DNA of 64,000 nt from Parvularcula sp. BBD 1991-13 (GCA_001657385.1 LYSZ01000003.1:423341-487340), one strand, 5' to 3'; positions 54,444-63,367 are shown, counted from the stretch's first letter. Numbers and translations are program-made. Notes: generated by a model from the sequence alone, not told the origin.

Positions 54444-55370
54444 CTAGCGGGCGAGAACCTCCAGCACGTTGGCGACGGTGGCGCGGCTGACCCGAAGGTT
54501 CGATTCCGCCGTCACGCCGGCGATATGCGGCGTCAGCACGATATTCGGCAGGTCTTTGAACGTCTCTCCCGCGGCCGCCGTCAGCGGTTCGGTCTCGAAC
54601 ACGTCAAGGGCCGCGCCGGCGAGCCGGCCTTCCCGCAGCGCGCCGGCGAGCGCCGCCTCGTCGACGATCCCGCCGCGCGCCGCATTGATCAGCACCGCGT
54701 CGGCGCGCATGGCGCGAAGGGCGTCCGCGTCGATCAGATGGCGGGTTTCCTCCGTCAACGGCGCATGCAGGCTGAGCACGTCGGACTGGCGAAGCACGTC
54801 GTCGAGGGACAGCCGGCGCGCGCCGCGCCAGCGCGGATCGTCGGCAGGCAGATACGGATCGCAGGCGAGGACGGTCATGCCGAGCGCGGCCGCGCGACGC
54901 GCCGTCTCGCGCGCGATGGCGCCGAAACCGACAAGCCCCAGCCGCGCGCCGGAAAGCTCGCGCCCGATCAGTTGTCCCCGCGGCCAGTCGCCGCGCGCCA
55001 CGGCGCCGGTCGAAAACCATGCGCCGCGCCGCAGCGCCATCGCCGCGGTAATGACGTATTCGGCGACGGCGAGATCGTTGGCGCCGGCGGCGGGACGCAC
55101 CTCGATCCCCCGCGCCGCGCAGGCGCCGAGGTCGATATTGTCGAGCCCAACGCCGAGCCGGCCCACCACTTCAAGCCTCGACGCGGCGTCGAGAAGGGAG
55201 CCGCGCACCTGCGTGCGATTGCGCACGATCAGCGCGCGCGCGTCCGCCGCCGCGGCGGCGAGGCGGTCCGGATCGTCGACGAGCGACGGGTCGAACAGGA
55301 AGTCGCGGCCGCGAAACCCCTCGCGCGCGATCTCTTCGTCCATGAATTCGCACACAACGATCTCGGCCAT
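54444..55370 (-). CDS. slcC: (S)-sulfolactate dehydrogenase (D-2-hydroxyacid dehydrogenase family)
   Basis: The 308-residue NAD-dependent enzyme has the 2-hydroxyacid dehydrogenase layout: VVGRLGVGLDNIDLGACA, cofactor motif LGLVGFGAIARETARRA, catalytic Arg in INAARGGIVDE, Glu in DVFETEPL and His in VLTPHIAGVT. On its own it could be a phosphoglycerate-type dehydrogenase. Next to comC, suyAB and an exporter it is best read as SlcC, which oxidises (S)-sulfolactate to 3-sulfopyruvate. It is the last gene of the minus-strand sulfolactate operon, 54 bp after the exporter. Confidence 0.85.
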   Translation of the reverse strand: MAEIVVCEFMDEEIAREGFRGRDFLFDPSLVDDPDRLAAAAADARALIVRNRTQVRGSLLDAASRLEVVGRLGVGLDNIDLGACAARGIEVRPAAGANDLAVAEYVITAAMALRRGAWFSTGAVARGDWPRGQLIGRELSGARLGLVGFGAIARETARRAAALGMTVLACDPYLPADDPRWRGARRLSLDDVLRQSDVLSLHAPLTEETRHLIDADALRAMRADAVLINAARGGIVDEAALAGALREGRLAGAALDVFETEPLTAAAGETFKDLPNIVLTPHIAGVTAESNLRVSRATVANVLEVLAR

Positions 55371-55424
55371 GGCGTTTCCTTTCCGGTTGCCTTGCGCGTC
55401 TGCGCCTTCCCTCGCGCGGCCCCG

Positions 55425-56441
55425 TCAAAACAGCATCAGCGAGACGGTCGCGCCGGCGAACAGGACGACCGTCACCGCCACCGCCAGACCGATATGGGAA
55501 GCGCCGAGATCGGCCATCGATTTCAGCGAGGTCTTGACGCCCAGCGCAGCGATGGCGGCGATCAGGAACCAGCGCGACACCCAGTCCAGCCCCTGCGCCG
55601 CGACGGCGGGGATGAGCCCGGCGCTGTTGACGCAGAGGATGACGACGAACGCGACCGCGAACCAGGGCGGCGCGACGCGCGCGCGCCCGCCGGCGCCGTC
55701 CGCCCGGCCCCGCATCAGCAGGGCGTAGGCCAGCACCACGACCGGCAGGCAGGCGACGCGCAGAAGTTTCACATAGGTCGCGACTTCCCCGGTTTCATCC
55801 GAAACCGCGAACCCGGCGCCGACCACCTGCGCCACGTCGTGAATGGTCGCGCCGATGAGCACGCCGGTCTCGGTGTCGTCGAAGCCGATGGCGTTGAAAA
55901 AAATCGGATAGGCGATCATGGCGACGGTGGACAGCGCGGTCACCGCGACGACGGTGAACAGCGTGTCGCGGCGCATGCGATCGGAGGTCGGCAGCACCGA
56001 GGCCAGCGCCAGCGCCGCCGACGCGCCGCAGATCGCCACGGCTCCGCCCAGCAGGAGGCCGAATTCCACCGGCTTGGAAAACAGCCTCGCCAGCACGACG
56101 CTGGCGAAGATCGTCAGTATAATGAGGGAAATCACCAGCACGACCGGCCCGTAGCCGAGGCTTGCGATCTGCGCGAACGTCACCCGCGCGCCGAGCAGGG
56201 CGACGCCGAGTTTCAGGATCGTCGTCGAGGCGAAGTCAATCCCCGGCCCGCACTTCCTGTCCTCGTGCAGAAAGTGAAAGGCGATGCCGATCAACAGGGC
56301 GAACAGCATCGCCGGCGCGCCGTAATGCTCGGACATGAAGCGGGCGGCGGCGGCGACGGTGCCGGCGACAAGCAGTCCCGGCGCGATGCGCTGCAAGGCC
56401 GCGTTTAAAGCCGCAGTTCTGGTTTTGGCGATGGCGTTCAT
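55425..56441 (-). CDS. YeiH-family exporter, likely sulfite export
   Basis: About 338 residues from the ATG at 56441. A TTG at 56459 overlapping the comC stop would add six residues and couple translation. Ten to eleven membrane helices carry YeiH/UPF0324 blocks: APAMLFALLIGIAFHFL, TILKLGVALLGARVTFAQI, LGGAVAICGASAALAL, GATIHDVAQVVGAGFAVS and FLIAAIAALGVKTSLKSM. Such proteins recur beside C3-sulfonate lyases (the CuyZ type, from memory), where sulfite must leave the cell. Here it sits between comC and slcC in the sulfolactate operon, which makes sulfite the likely substrate. Confidence 0.85.
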   Translation of the reverse strand: MNAIAKTRTAALNAALQRIAPGLLVAGTVAAAARFMSEHYGAPAMLFALLIGIAFHFLHEDRKCGPGIDFASTTILKLGVALLGARVTFAQIASLGYGPVVLVISLIILTIFASVVLARLFSKPVEFGLLLGGAVAICGASAALALASVLPTSDRMRRDTLFTVVAVTALSTVAMIAYPIFFNAIGFDDTETGVLIGATIHDVAQVVGAGFAVSDETGEVATYVKLLRVACLPVVVLAYALLMRGRADGAGGRARVAPPWFAVAFVVILCVNSAGLIPAVAAQGLDWVSRWFLIAAIAALGVKTSLKSMADLGASHIGLAVAVTVVLFAGATVSLMLF

Positions 56442-56455
56442 TGGGGTCGGAATTG

Positions 56456-57517
56456 TCAATCAGATTGGCTAACAAGATTGTCAATCTCTCTAAACAAACT
56501 TTCCGGAATTGACAGCCCGTTCTTTTCCGCCGCGAGGCGTTTCGCGCGCCGGCCCGCCCCTGGCAGGCGCGCGCCCTCCGTCGCCTCGACCAAGCGCGCC
56601 AGAACCGCCATGCGCGCCGCGAACGCGCCGCCGGAAACCGCCTCCGGGTCGAGGGCGATCATGACATGGCCGAGATCGGGCGGCGGGCCTTCGGCCTCGA
56701 AAAGGGAACTGGCCTCGAATCCGAAATGACTGCCCGCAAGGGTCGCGACGATGATTTCCACCATCAGCGCCAGCACGGCGCCCTTGGCGCCGCCGGCGGG
56801 CGCCATGGAGCCTTTCAGGGCCGCATCCGGGTCCGTCGTCGGCGCGCCGTCCGCATCGAGCGCCCAGCCTTCGGGAATCGGCGTTCCGGCTTTCTGCGCG
56901 GCGACGATCTTGCCGCGCGCCGCGACGGAAAGCGCCAGGTCGATGACCAGCGGCGGTTCTTGCTGTGCTCTAGGCGGTGCTTCGGGCGGTGCTCCGGGCG
57001 GTGCTCCGGACGGCATGGGCGCGGCGAAGGCGATCGGATTGGTGCCGAGCGCGGGCGCCGCCGAGCCCCACAATGCGATGGCCTTGGGCGAGTTGCCGAA
57101 AACGAGAGCGACCAGTCCCCGCTCGGCGAGCTTTTCCGCATGGGCGCCCGCCTGGCCGAAATGGTGCGAACGGAAGATCGCGGCGACGGCGATCCCGTTT
57201 TCCCTGGCGCAGGGCGCAAGCGCGTCGATGGCGAGATCGATGGCGCGATAAGCGAGCCCGTGATCAGCGTCCACGCGGATGGCCGCCCTGCCCGCCCGCA
57301 CGAGCGAGGGTTCGGCCGCGGGATTGGCCTTGCCGCTCGCCAGTTGCGCCGCATAGGAAGGAACGCGGGTCAGCCCGTGGCCGCGCTGGCCGTCGATCTC
57401 CGCGGCGACGAGGGCCCGCGCCGCGGCGCGGGCGTTTTCCGGCGTCGCGCCGGCGGCCTCGAACGCCGCAACGGCGAGCCGGCGCGCCTCCGCGATGCTG
57501 ATCGTGATGGTTGACAT
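56456..57517 (-). CDS. comC: (R)-sulfolactate dehydrogenase ComC (Ldh_2 family)
   Basis: About 353 residues from MSTITISIAEARRLAV at 57517. The malate/L-sulfolactate dehydrogenase fold shows EIDGQRGHGLTRVPSYAAQL, RSHHFGQAGAHAEKLAERG with a catalytic His, and LGTNPIAFAAPMPSG. The enzyme reduces 3-sulfopyruvate to (R)-sulfolactate with NAD(P)H, the isomer SuyAB needs. A proline-rich insertion (GAPPGAPPEAPPRAQQ), encoded by 12-bp tandem repeats at 56972-57007, follows that strand and is unusual for the family. In this operon the ComC role is well supported; malate or lactate dehydrogenase is the alternative. Confidence 0.86.
   Translation of the reverse strand: MSTITISIAEARRLAVAAFEAAGATPENARAAARALVAAEIDGQRGHGLTRVPSYAAQLASGKANPAAEPSLVRAGRAAIRVDADHGLAYRAIDLAIDALAPCARENGIAVAAIFRSHHFGQAGAHAEKLAERGLVALVFGNSPKAIALWGSAAPALGTNPIAFAAPMPSGAPPGAPPEAPPRAQQEPPLVIDLALSVAARGKIVAAQKAGTPIPEGWALDADGAPTTDPDAALKGSMAPAGGAKGAVLALMVEIIVATLAGSHFGFEASSLFEAEGPPPDLGHVMIALDPEAVSGGAFAARMAVLARLVEATEGARLPGAGRRAKRLAAEKNGLSIPESLFREIDNLVSQSD
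56972..57007. repeat. In-frame 12-bp tandem repeat in comC
   Basis: GGCGGTGCTTCG, then GGCGGTGCTCCG twice (plus-strand reading), encode the Gly-Ala-Pro-Pro-type run in ComC. Multiples of three keep the frame. It looks like a microsatellite-style expansion in a surface loop. Confidence 0.6.
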
Positions 57518-57570
57518 ACGGACCTCGCCCCCGTCCCTCGCGGCTGTCGCCAACGCGGCGCGTAACGCCG

Positions 57571-58743
57571 CTATGCGCTGCGATAAAGCTTGGTCATGAC
57601 GAATTCGCGGTGGCCCAGCGCCTCCGCGGCGGTCGCGCGGCCGTTGGCGGTGCGCACGACCATCTCGATCAGGGCGTCGCCGGCCTGGTCCATGGTCAGT
57701 TCACGGCGCAACAGCCCGGAAACGTCGACGTCGATATGTTCGCTCATGGTCCGCACCGTGCGCGGATTGGCGGTGAGTTTCACCACCGGCACGACCGGAT
57801 GACCGATAATGTTGCCCTGGCCGGTCGGGAAGGTGTGCACGGTAAAGCCGGCCGCCGCCATCAGCGTCACGCATTCCGCCGCCGCCGAGGACGAGTCCAT
57901 GAAATACATGCCCGATCCCTTTGTAGGGGCGACGGCGGGGCCGACCGCATCGAGATACCGCGTTTCGCGACCGAGCTTTTCGAGATTGCCGAGGGCCTTT
58001 TCCTCGATGGTGGAAAGCCCGCCCTCGATATTGCCCTTGGTCGGCTGGCTGTCGGAAAGATCGGAGGTCTTGTGCGCCTCGATCACCTCGTCCTGGTAAG
58101 CCTGGAAGATCCGCATGAAGCGCTCGCCCGCTTCGGGCGTCGCCGCGCGCGCCTTGCACAGATGTTCCGCCCCCGTCAGTTCCGAGGTCTCGCCGAAAAC
58201 GCCGGTGATCCCCTTCGGGATCAGCTTGTCGTACATGTTGCCCACCGCCGGATTGGCGCCGCAGCCCGAAGTCGTGTCGCTCTCGCCGCATTTGGTGGAA
58301 ATCCACAGATCCGAGACCGGACACGCCTCGCGCTGCAACTCGCTCGCCCAGTGCACGTAATCCTTGGCCTGGCGCGAGGCGGCGGCGATGGTGGCGATGT
58401 CGCCGTTCTGCTCGATGGAAAATCCCGTCACGGGCTTGCCCGTCTCGGCGATCCCGTCCACGACCCGCCTGGTCCAGCCGGGCTCGATGCCGATCACGAC
58501 GCAGGCGGCGACATTCGGGTTGGCGCCGGTGCCGATGATGGTGCGGAAGAACAAATCCAGATCCTCGCCGAACTGCAATCGTCCGTAGGCGTGGGGCAGC
58601 GCCAGCGTTCCCTTGATGTTGCTGGCGACGGCTTCCGCAGCAGCGTTGGAAATGTCGTCGACCGGCAGGATAACCACATGGTTGCGCACGCCGACGCGCC
58701 CGTTCTCGCGGCGATAGCCGAGGAATGATTCCGTATTGACCAT
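57571..58743 (-). CDS. suyB: (R)-sulfolactate sulfo-lyase, large subunit SuyB
   Basis: The 390-residue UxaA-family lyase subunit has [20 protein letters not shown], the family opening, then [33 protein letters not shown] with clustered cysteines for a metal or iron-sulfur site, and [20 protein letters not shown]. With SuyA it eliminates sulfite from (R)-sulfolactate to give pyruvate. The closest alternatives are altronate or galactarate dehydratase subunits, but the separate SAF-domain subunit and comC/slcC neighbours favour SuyB. The gap from suyA is 9-10 bp. Confidence 0.9.
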   Translation of the reverse strand: MVNTESFLGYRRENGRVGVRNHVVILPVDDISNAAAEAVASNIKGTLALPHAYGRLQFGEDLDLFFRTIIGTGANPNVAACVVIGIEPGWTRRVVDGIAETGKPVTGFSIEQNGDIATIAAASRQAKDYVHWASELQREACPVSDLWISTKCGESDTTSGCGANPAVGNMYDKLIPKGITGVFGETSELTGAEHLCKARAATPEAGERFMRIFQAYQDEVIEAHKTSDLSDSQPTKGNIEGGLSTIEEKALGNLEKLGRETRYLDAVGPAVAPTKGSGMYFMDSSSAAAECVTLMAAAGFTVHTFPTGQGNIIGHPVVPVVKLTANPRTVRTMSEHIDVDVSGLLRRELTMDQAGDALIEMVVRTANGRATAAEALGHREFVMTKLYRSA

Positions 58744-58753
58744 GATGGATGCC

Positions 58754-59044
58754 CTACCAGCGTTTCGTTTTCAGGTTATGCACATGGACATGCGCCCCCT
58801 TGGCGACGTCGCTCGTCAGCCGGCCGATGTCCTCGCCGTATTTGATCGCCGCGCCGCCTTCGGACAGGTCCTTGAGCGCGACCTTGTGGCCGATGGGAAC
58901 GTCCTGCGTCGCGGTCAAGCGAAAATCGGAATCGTCCTCCGTCACCACGCAGAGCATGTCCGTGCCGGCGGTCAGTCCCTCGACGACGACAACGCCGACA
59001 TTGTCTTCCCGGCTGTGCACAAGCAGATGAGGCGTCGACACCAT
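58754..59044 (-). CDS. suyA: (R)-sulfolactate sulfo-lyase, small subunit SuyA
   Basis: The 96-residue SAF-domain protein starts with ATG at 59044 behind AAAGGAC. It shows [18 protein letters not shown], the early SAF block, then [13 protein letters not shown] and [15 protein letters not shown]. The tail [13 protein letters not shown] is the hallmark of SuyA and related UxaA N-subunits. It pairs with SuyB to cleave (R)-sulfolactate to pyruvate and sulfite. First gene of the minus-strand sulfolactate operon. Confidence 0.92.
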   Translation of the reverse strand: MVSTPHLLVHSREDNVGVVVVEGLTAGTDMLCVVTEDDSDFRLTATQDVPIGHKVALKDLSEGGAAIKYGEDIGRLTSDVAKGAHVHVHNLKTKRW

Positions 59045-59407
59045 AAAGTCCTTTCTGTTCGGCCGTTTCGGCTTCGATTAGCGAGCCCCGGCGGTTACGG
59101 GGCCGGTTACAGAGCACCGGTCGTTGCACCCCTGTCTTCTGGGCAGCCCGGTCTTCGGGCGTCGGCCATGTCGCATCCGCCCCTTCGCGCCAACCACGTC
59201 GCGTCAGCCGCGTCGCATCGATCATGGAGACGGCGCTGATACAGCTTGCGTCAGTATGGCCGCTTCAACATGGCCGCGTCAGCATGGGGACGCGCCGCCG
59301 ACGAATGGCCGCGCCGCCCGGGTCGGCGCGCTGACGCGCCAACTCTTATATATGATACATTACAACAAACAATAGACAACCAGCAAGACGCGCTGTAATT
59401 TTTCGCC
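59045..59407. promoter_or_regulatory. Divergent control region of suyA operon and GntR regulator
   Basis: No gene seen. This 363-bp region must carry promoters for the minus-strand suyA operon and the plus-strand regulator. It contains the dyad GGCGCG-CTGA-CGCGCC at 59325-59340 and, next to it, the AT-rich TCTTATATATGATACATTAC stretch from 59344. The first eight bases of that stretch resemble the half-site TCTTATGT of the palindrome before the aldehyde dehydrogenase. It also holds a reiterated ATGGCCGC motif around 59257-59315. Confidence 0.5.
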
Positions 59408-60145
59408 ATGGAGCTTCAGGAACGCCACTCGGACCGGCCGGGCTTTCGGCCTTTGTATCAACAGGTTAGAGACTTGCTGGTGTCGCGCATCTCGACCGGG
59501 GCGTGGCGTCCGGCCGAGGCCCTGCCCAGCGAACAGGCGCTGGCGGTCGAACTCGGCGTCAGCCAGGGCACGGTGCGCAAGGCGATCGATTCCCTCGTCG
59601 CTGAGAACCTGATCGAACGCCGCCAGGGCAAGGGCACCTATGTCGCGCAGCATACGCGCGAAAGCGCCCAGTTCCGGTTTTTCAAGCTGACCCATGACGG
59701 CGGCGAGCGCGCCCTGCCCTCCTGCCGGCAATCGACGATCATCCGCCGCCCGGCGAGCGCGGAGGAATGCGCGAAACTCGACCTGCGCCGGCGCAGCGAC
59801 GTCTACCAGATCGCGCGCACGCGATACGCCCGGAACAAGCCGGTCCTGCGCGAGAGCATCGTCGTCCCCGCGGCCCTGTTCCCCGGTCTCGACACCCGCC
59901 AGCCGCTGCCGAATACGCTGTATACGTTCTATCAGTCGGAATTCGGCGTCTCCGTCAACGGCGCGCGCGAGCGGTTGAAGGCCGTCGCCGCCGACAAGGA
60001 GGCCGCGCGCGAACTGCTGGCGGCGCCGGGCGCGCCGCTGCTCAGCGTGGAGCGCGTCGCCCTGGACGTCGCCGGAAGGCCGATCGAGCTGCGGCGGACC
60101 GCGTTCCTGACCGAGAACACGCATTACGGGATCGAGTTGAGCTGA
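59408..60145 (+). CDS. GntR/HutC-family regulator of sulfolactate catabolism
   Basis: The 245-residue regulator has a GntR winged helix (FRPLYQQVRDLLVSRISTGA, PSEQALAVELGVSQGTVRKA, ERRQGKGTYVAQH) in residues ~12-80. A UTRA/HutC effector domain follows (YQIARTRYARNKPVLRESI, ERVALDVAGRPIELRRTA). HutC-type proteins are released from DNA by a pathway metabolite. Its divergent position next to suyA and upstream of the sulfolactaldehyde dehydrogenase/kinase genes points to a SuyR-like local regulator sensing a sulfonate intermediate. The effector is not known from sequence. Confidence 0.88.
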   Translation: MELQERHSDRPGFRPLYQQVRDLLVSRISTGAWRPAEALPSEQALAVELGVSQGTVRKAIDSLVAENLIERRQGKGTYVAQHTRESAQFRFFKLTHDGGERALPSCRQSTIIRRPASAEECAKLDLRRRSDVYQIARTRYARNKPVLRESIVVPAALFPGLDTRQPLPNTLYTFYQSEFGVSVNGARERLKAVAADKEAARELLAAPGAPLLSVERVALDVAGRPIELRRTAFLTENTHYGIELS

Positions 60146-60264
60146 GCGCAGGCCAGCCATGAAGCTTCGCCGCCGCGCACGAGGCGCGAACCGTAAGGCG
60201 TAACGGCGACGCGCGGCGCAACGAACGTCTTACGGCCGGGCCTCCTGCGTTTATCGAGCCGCCA

Positions 60265-60900
60265 TCACGATCCATCAAGCATCGGCGAAAAGGCTCTCTT
60301 GAATTTCTCTTCGGACGCCAGACCAAGGCTCAGCAAGGGCCCGTCAGCCTCGATAAGAACCTTCTCGTTGTTTCTTCCCGGCCCCTTCAATTCGGCAATC
60401 GGCTTATCGACGGAAGCAAGAGCCAAGGTTTCCGCATAGGTGTATAAAATACTGCCTGAATATTCGAGGGTCTTCCTTTCAAATACAGCGGCATACGCTC
60501 CCTTGTTGATTCTGGAGCCAACCATCCGCGAATCGAGGCCCTCGCTTTCGAGAAACAGAATCGCATCCTTTCTTTTGACAAGGGCCCTGCTTTCCAAAAG
60601 CTCTGCCTTCGACAAGAAAAAGTAATCCGATATTTGTTTTCCGCTTACAGGGTGTCCCGCATTATCATAAGGCGGGCCCGAAGAGTCGAAAGAACCGCAC
60701 CAGCTCGCCTCATAGGCGGCAAGCCAGCGTTCTCGCCACCAGGTTTCTTCGCGTCCCTCTTCGGAAATGATTTTTGATCCCTTGGTCACCTCTTCTCTTT
60801 TGTCGAGGTACCATTTCGGAGGGGTCGGCTTGCTTTTGTTGACAGCCACATCTTCGAGATATCCCGAAACATGTCTCAAATAAGAACGCTCGCTAAACAT
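60265..60900 (-). CDS. Hypothetical soluble protein, partner of the upstream membrane protein
   Basis: The 211-residue protein has no recognised domain. It is mixed alpha/beta with a charged N-terminus (KPTPPKWYLDKREEVTKG), WWRERWLAAYEASWC, LLESRALVKRKDAILFLES and GAYAAVFERKTLEYSG. No signal peptide or membrane helix is seen. Base composition is clearly lower in GC than the flanking genes. It starts 8 bp after the 185-residue membrane protein gene, so the two form an operon. Their placement, antisense inside the sulfonate locus, suggests acquired DNA. Function unknown. Confidence 0.65.
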   Translation of the reverse strand: MFSERSYLRHVSGYLEDVAVNKSKPTPPKWYLDKREEVTKGSKIISEEGREETWWRERWLAAYEASWCGSFDSSGPPYDNAGHPVSGKQISDYFFLSKAELLESRALVKRKDAILFLESEGLDSRMVGSRINKGAYAAVFERKTLEYSGSILYTYAETLALASVDKPIAELKGPGRNNEKVLIEADGPLLSLGLASEEKFKRAFSPMLDGS

Positions 60901-60908
60901 GTCGCCTC

Positions 60909-61466
60909 CTATGATGCTTCCTCGCTCCGGGCGGCGATTTGCACCGCATATTTGTTAAACGTGCCCAGGGCCGCCTGACCGACGAAGGCCAACGCCGCCG
61001 ATAAGACCAGAAGAATTAGCCTTTGCCCCCAGTGAACCAGACCGTAACCGGCGAAAAAGTCGACGCCGACCGCAAGAATAATAGCTATGCTTGAATTGGC
61101 ATAGACAAGATAGCTTGAATACCATCGATTACGTTGGATTTCATAGAGATTTCTCTTTTGTTCATCCACCAGCTGCAACAGATCCCAGCTGTCTGTGAGA
61201 TCGCTATGGTCGTTGCGCAGGCGATCAATCAGCGCGGGTATTTTCTGAAAGAGGATCAAGCGCAGAGCGTCGACGATTAAGCCAATCCAAATCACCAGAA
61301 CGAAGACAATGACGCCGACATAGGAAGCCGGCAGCGTCTCATCCAACGCCGAGCTGACTTTCCTGACCCAAGCCGGGTCTCCAATAGCAATCGTTGTGAT
61401 GACAAGCGCGCCGGGCACGGCGTAACTTAGCGTAATAGCTGAATATTTTTGAAGATCCAGATGCAT
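60909..61466 (-). CDS. Hypothetical four-helix membrane protein
   Basis: About 185 residues from MHLDLQKYSAIT at 61466; an ATG ten codons upstream is possible. Four predicted membrane helices: LSYAVPGALVITTIAI, VGVIVFVLVIWIGLIVDAL, SSIAIILAVGVDFF, and LILLVLSAALAFVGQAAL. Between helices two and three lies a cytosolic helical segment (residues ~75-115, rich in Asp, Arg, Leu). No known family recognised. Low GC relative to its surroundings, and it is the first gene of a two-gene unit with the soluble protein at 60265. Confidence 0.65.
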   Translation of the reverse strand: MHLDLQKYSAITLSYAVPGALVITTIAIGDPAWVRKVSSALDETLPASYVGVIVFVLVIWIGLIVDALRLILFQKIPALIDRLRNDHSDLTDSWDLLQLVDEQKRNLYEIQRNRWYSSYLVYANSSIAIILAVGVDFFAGYGLVHWGQRLILLVLSAALAFVGQAALGTFNKYAVQIAARSEEAS

Positions 61467-61797
61467 GCTGTATTCCTTGAACCACGCCCCTCGCACGCAT
61501 CATTTCTTGAAATATCTGTGAGTATTATTTAACGCCGCTGCTGCAGCTATTCAATGCAGCGCGATTGTCGCTCGCCGACACGAGGCGATAGCGACAGATC
61601 CAAGGCCCTTGAGCGCCGCGACTTGCGTTTCTTCAGCCGCTGCGGAAAGGCCGGGCGTGCATGCACACGCCTCCAGGGACAGCGTCGGGCATGGCGCTCA
61701 TGGCGCGGTCAGTTCAACTTCCGCACCCCCGCGGAAAGCCATTTTCCCGCGCCCTTTCCCGCGGCGCAGTTGACTTTACGTCGCGGATGGGCGTTAT

Positions 61798-61816
61798 TCT
61801 TATGTAAGACATAAGA
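61798..61816. promoter_or_regulatory. Candidate operator before the sulfolactaldehyde dehydrogenase gene
   Basis: TCTTATGT-AAG-ACATAAGA is a perfect palindrome with 8-bp arms and a 3-bp spacer, ending 17 bp before the start codon. This position would block transcription or translation initiation. A dimeric GntR/HutC protein such as the neighbouring regulator is the obvious candidate. Confidence 0.55.
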
Positions 61817-61833
61817 TAGAAAGTCGGGATTTT

Positions 61834-63282
61834 ATGGCCGCGCCCGTCAAACGAGACCGCCTGTTCATCGACAACGAATGGCGCCGCGCCGACAGCGGCG
61901 AGACCATCGCGGTCGCGAACCCGGCGACGGGCGAGGTCATCGGGACGGTCCCGAAAGGCGCCCGCGCGGAAACCGCGAGCGCGATCGAGGCGGCGGCTCG
62001 CGCCCTTCCCGAATGGCGCCGGCGCACGGCGCAGGACCGCGCCGCGCACATGCTCCGGCTGCATGACGCGCTCATGGACCATCGGGACGCGCTGGCGGCC
62101 ATCCTGACCGAAGAGATGGGCAAGCCGCTCGCCGAAGCCAGGGGCGAGATCGCCCACGGGGCGGGTTTTTTCAAATGGTTCGCCGAGGAAGGCCGGCGCA
62201 TTTACGGCGACATCATCCCATCGCCCTGGGCGGATACGCGGATCGTGGTCTCCAAGCACCCGGTCGGCGTGGTCGGCGCGATCACGCCGTGGAACTTTCC
62301 GAACTCGATGATCGCGCGCAAGCTTGCCGCCGCCCTCGGCGCGGGCTGTACGATGGTGATCAAACCGGCCTCGCAAACGCCCTATTCGGCCCTCGCCTTC
62401 GGCGACATGGCCATGGAGGCGGACCTGCCCGCCGGGGTCGTCAATATCGTCACCGGCGCCGCGTCGGAGATCGCCGCGGAGATGTGCGAGAACCCGGCCT
62501 TGCGCAAGATCACCTTCACCGGCTCCACGGCGACGGGCAAGAAACTCGCCGCGCAGGCGGGCGCGCATATGAAGCGCGTCTCCATGGAGCTTGGCGGCAA
62601 CGCGCCGTTTATCGTCTTCGACGACGCCGATCTCGACAAGGCGGTCGAAGGGGCCATGATCTCGAAATTCCGCAATAGCGGCCAGACATGCGTGTGCGCG
62701 AACCGGTTCCTGGTGCAGTCATCCGTATACGATGCGTTCAGCGAAAAATTCGCCGCCGCCATCGCCGAGCTGAAAGTGGGCGACGGCGCCGAGGACGGCG
62801 TGACGCAGGGACCGCTGATCGACGAGGACGCCGTCGCCAAGGTCGAGGAACATGTCGCCGACGCGGCGCGCAAGGGCGGCGAGGTCATCGCGGGGGGCGC
62901 CCGGCACGCGCTTGGCGGCGCCTTTTTCCAGCCGACGCTGATCGGCGGCGCTTCAAGCGACATGCAGATCTTCCGTGACGAAACCTTCGGCCCCGTCGCC
63001 GCCATGTTCCGGTTCGAGACCGAGGACGAAGCGATCCGGATGGCGAACGATACCGAATACGGCCTCGCCTGTTACGCCTATACGAACGATCTCGGCCGCG
63101 CCTGGCGCCTCAACGACGCGCTGGAATACGGCATGGTCGGGATCAACCAGGGCCTGATTTCCACCGAGGTCGCCCCGTTCGGCGGCGTGAAGGCGTCAGG
63201 GATCGGCAAGGAGGGCTCCAAATACGGCGTCGAGGATTACCTCGACGTCAGATACGCGTTGTTCGGGGGACTCGGCCGGTAG
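61834..63282 (+). CDS. Semialdehyde-type aldehyde dehydrogenase, likely sulfolactaldehyde dehydrogenase
   Basis: The 482-residue NAD(P)-dependent dehydrogenase belongs to the GabD/succinate-semialdehyde branch: VGVVGAITPWNFPNSMIARK, KITFTGSTATGKKLA, catalytic Glu in SMELGGNAPFIVF, catalytic Cys in FRNSGQTCVCANRF, and APFGGVKASGIGKEGSKYG. Sequence alone permits succinate semialdehyde. The neighbours (YihV-like kinase 76 bp downstream, sulfolactate enzymes upstream) make (S)-sulfolactaldehyde to (S)-sulfolactate the likely reaction, as in known sulfoglycolytic pathways that end in sulfolactate. A palindromic operator precedes it. Confidence 0.85.
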   Translation: MAAPVKRDRLFIDNEWRRADSGETIAVANPATGEVIGTVPKGARAETASAIEAAARALPEWRRRTAQDRAAHMLRLHDALMDHRDALAAILTEEMGKPLAEARGEIAHGAGFFKWFAEEGRRIYGDIIPSPWADTRIVVSKHPVGVVGAITPWNFPNSMIARKLAAALGAGCTMVIKPASQTPYSALAFGDMAMEADLPAGVVNIVTGAASEIAAEMCENPALRKITFTGSTATGKKLAAQAGAHMKRVSMELGGNAPFIVFDDADLDKAVEGAMISKFRNSGQTCVCANRFLVQSSVYDAFSEKFAAAIAELKVGDGAEDGVTQGPLIDEDAVAKVEEHVADAARKGGEVIAGGARHALGGAFFQPTLIGGASSDMQIFRDETFGPVAAMFRFETEDEAIRMANDTEYGLACYAYTNDLGRAWRLNDALEYGMVGINQGLISTEVAPFGGVKASGIGKEGSKYGVEDYLDVRYALFGGLGR

Positions 63283-63367
63283 CGCGACCATTGCCGTTCG
63301 GAAAGGACGGGCGCGCGCCCCGCATCCCCGCGCCCTGAAGGTTTCGCCGGAAGCGAGGATGACCGAA

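Noticed and set aside
54267-56408. 713-codon plus-strand open frame
   Set aside because: Antisense to slcC and the exporter; no recognisable motifs.
57571-59044. Altronate/galactarate dehydratase subunits
   Set aside because: The separate short SAF subunit ending [12 protein letters not shown] and the comC, slcC and exporter neighbours fit sulfolactate sulfo-lyase better.
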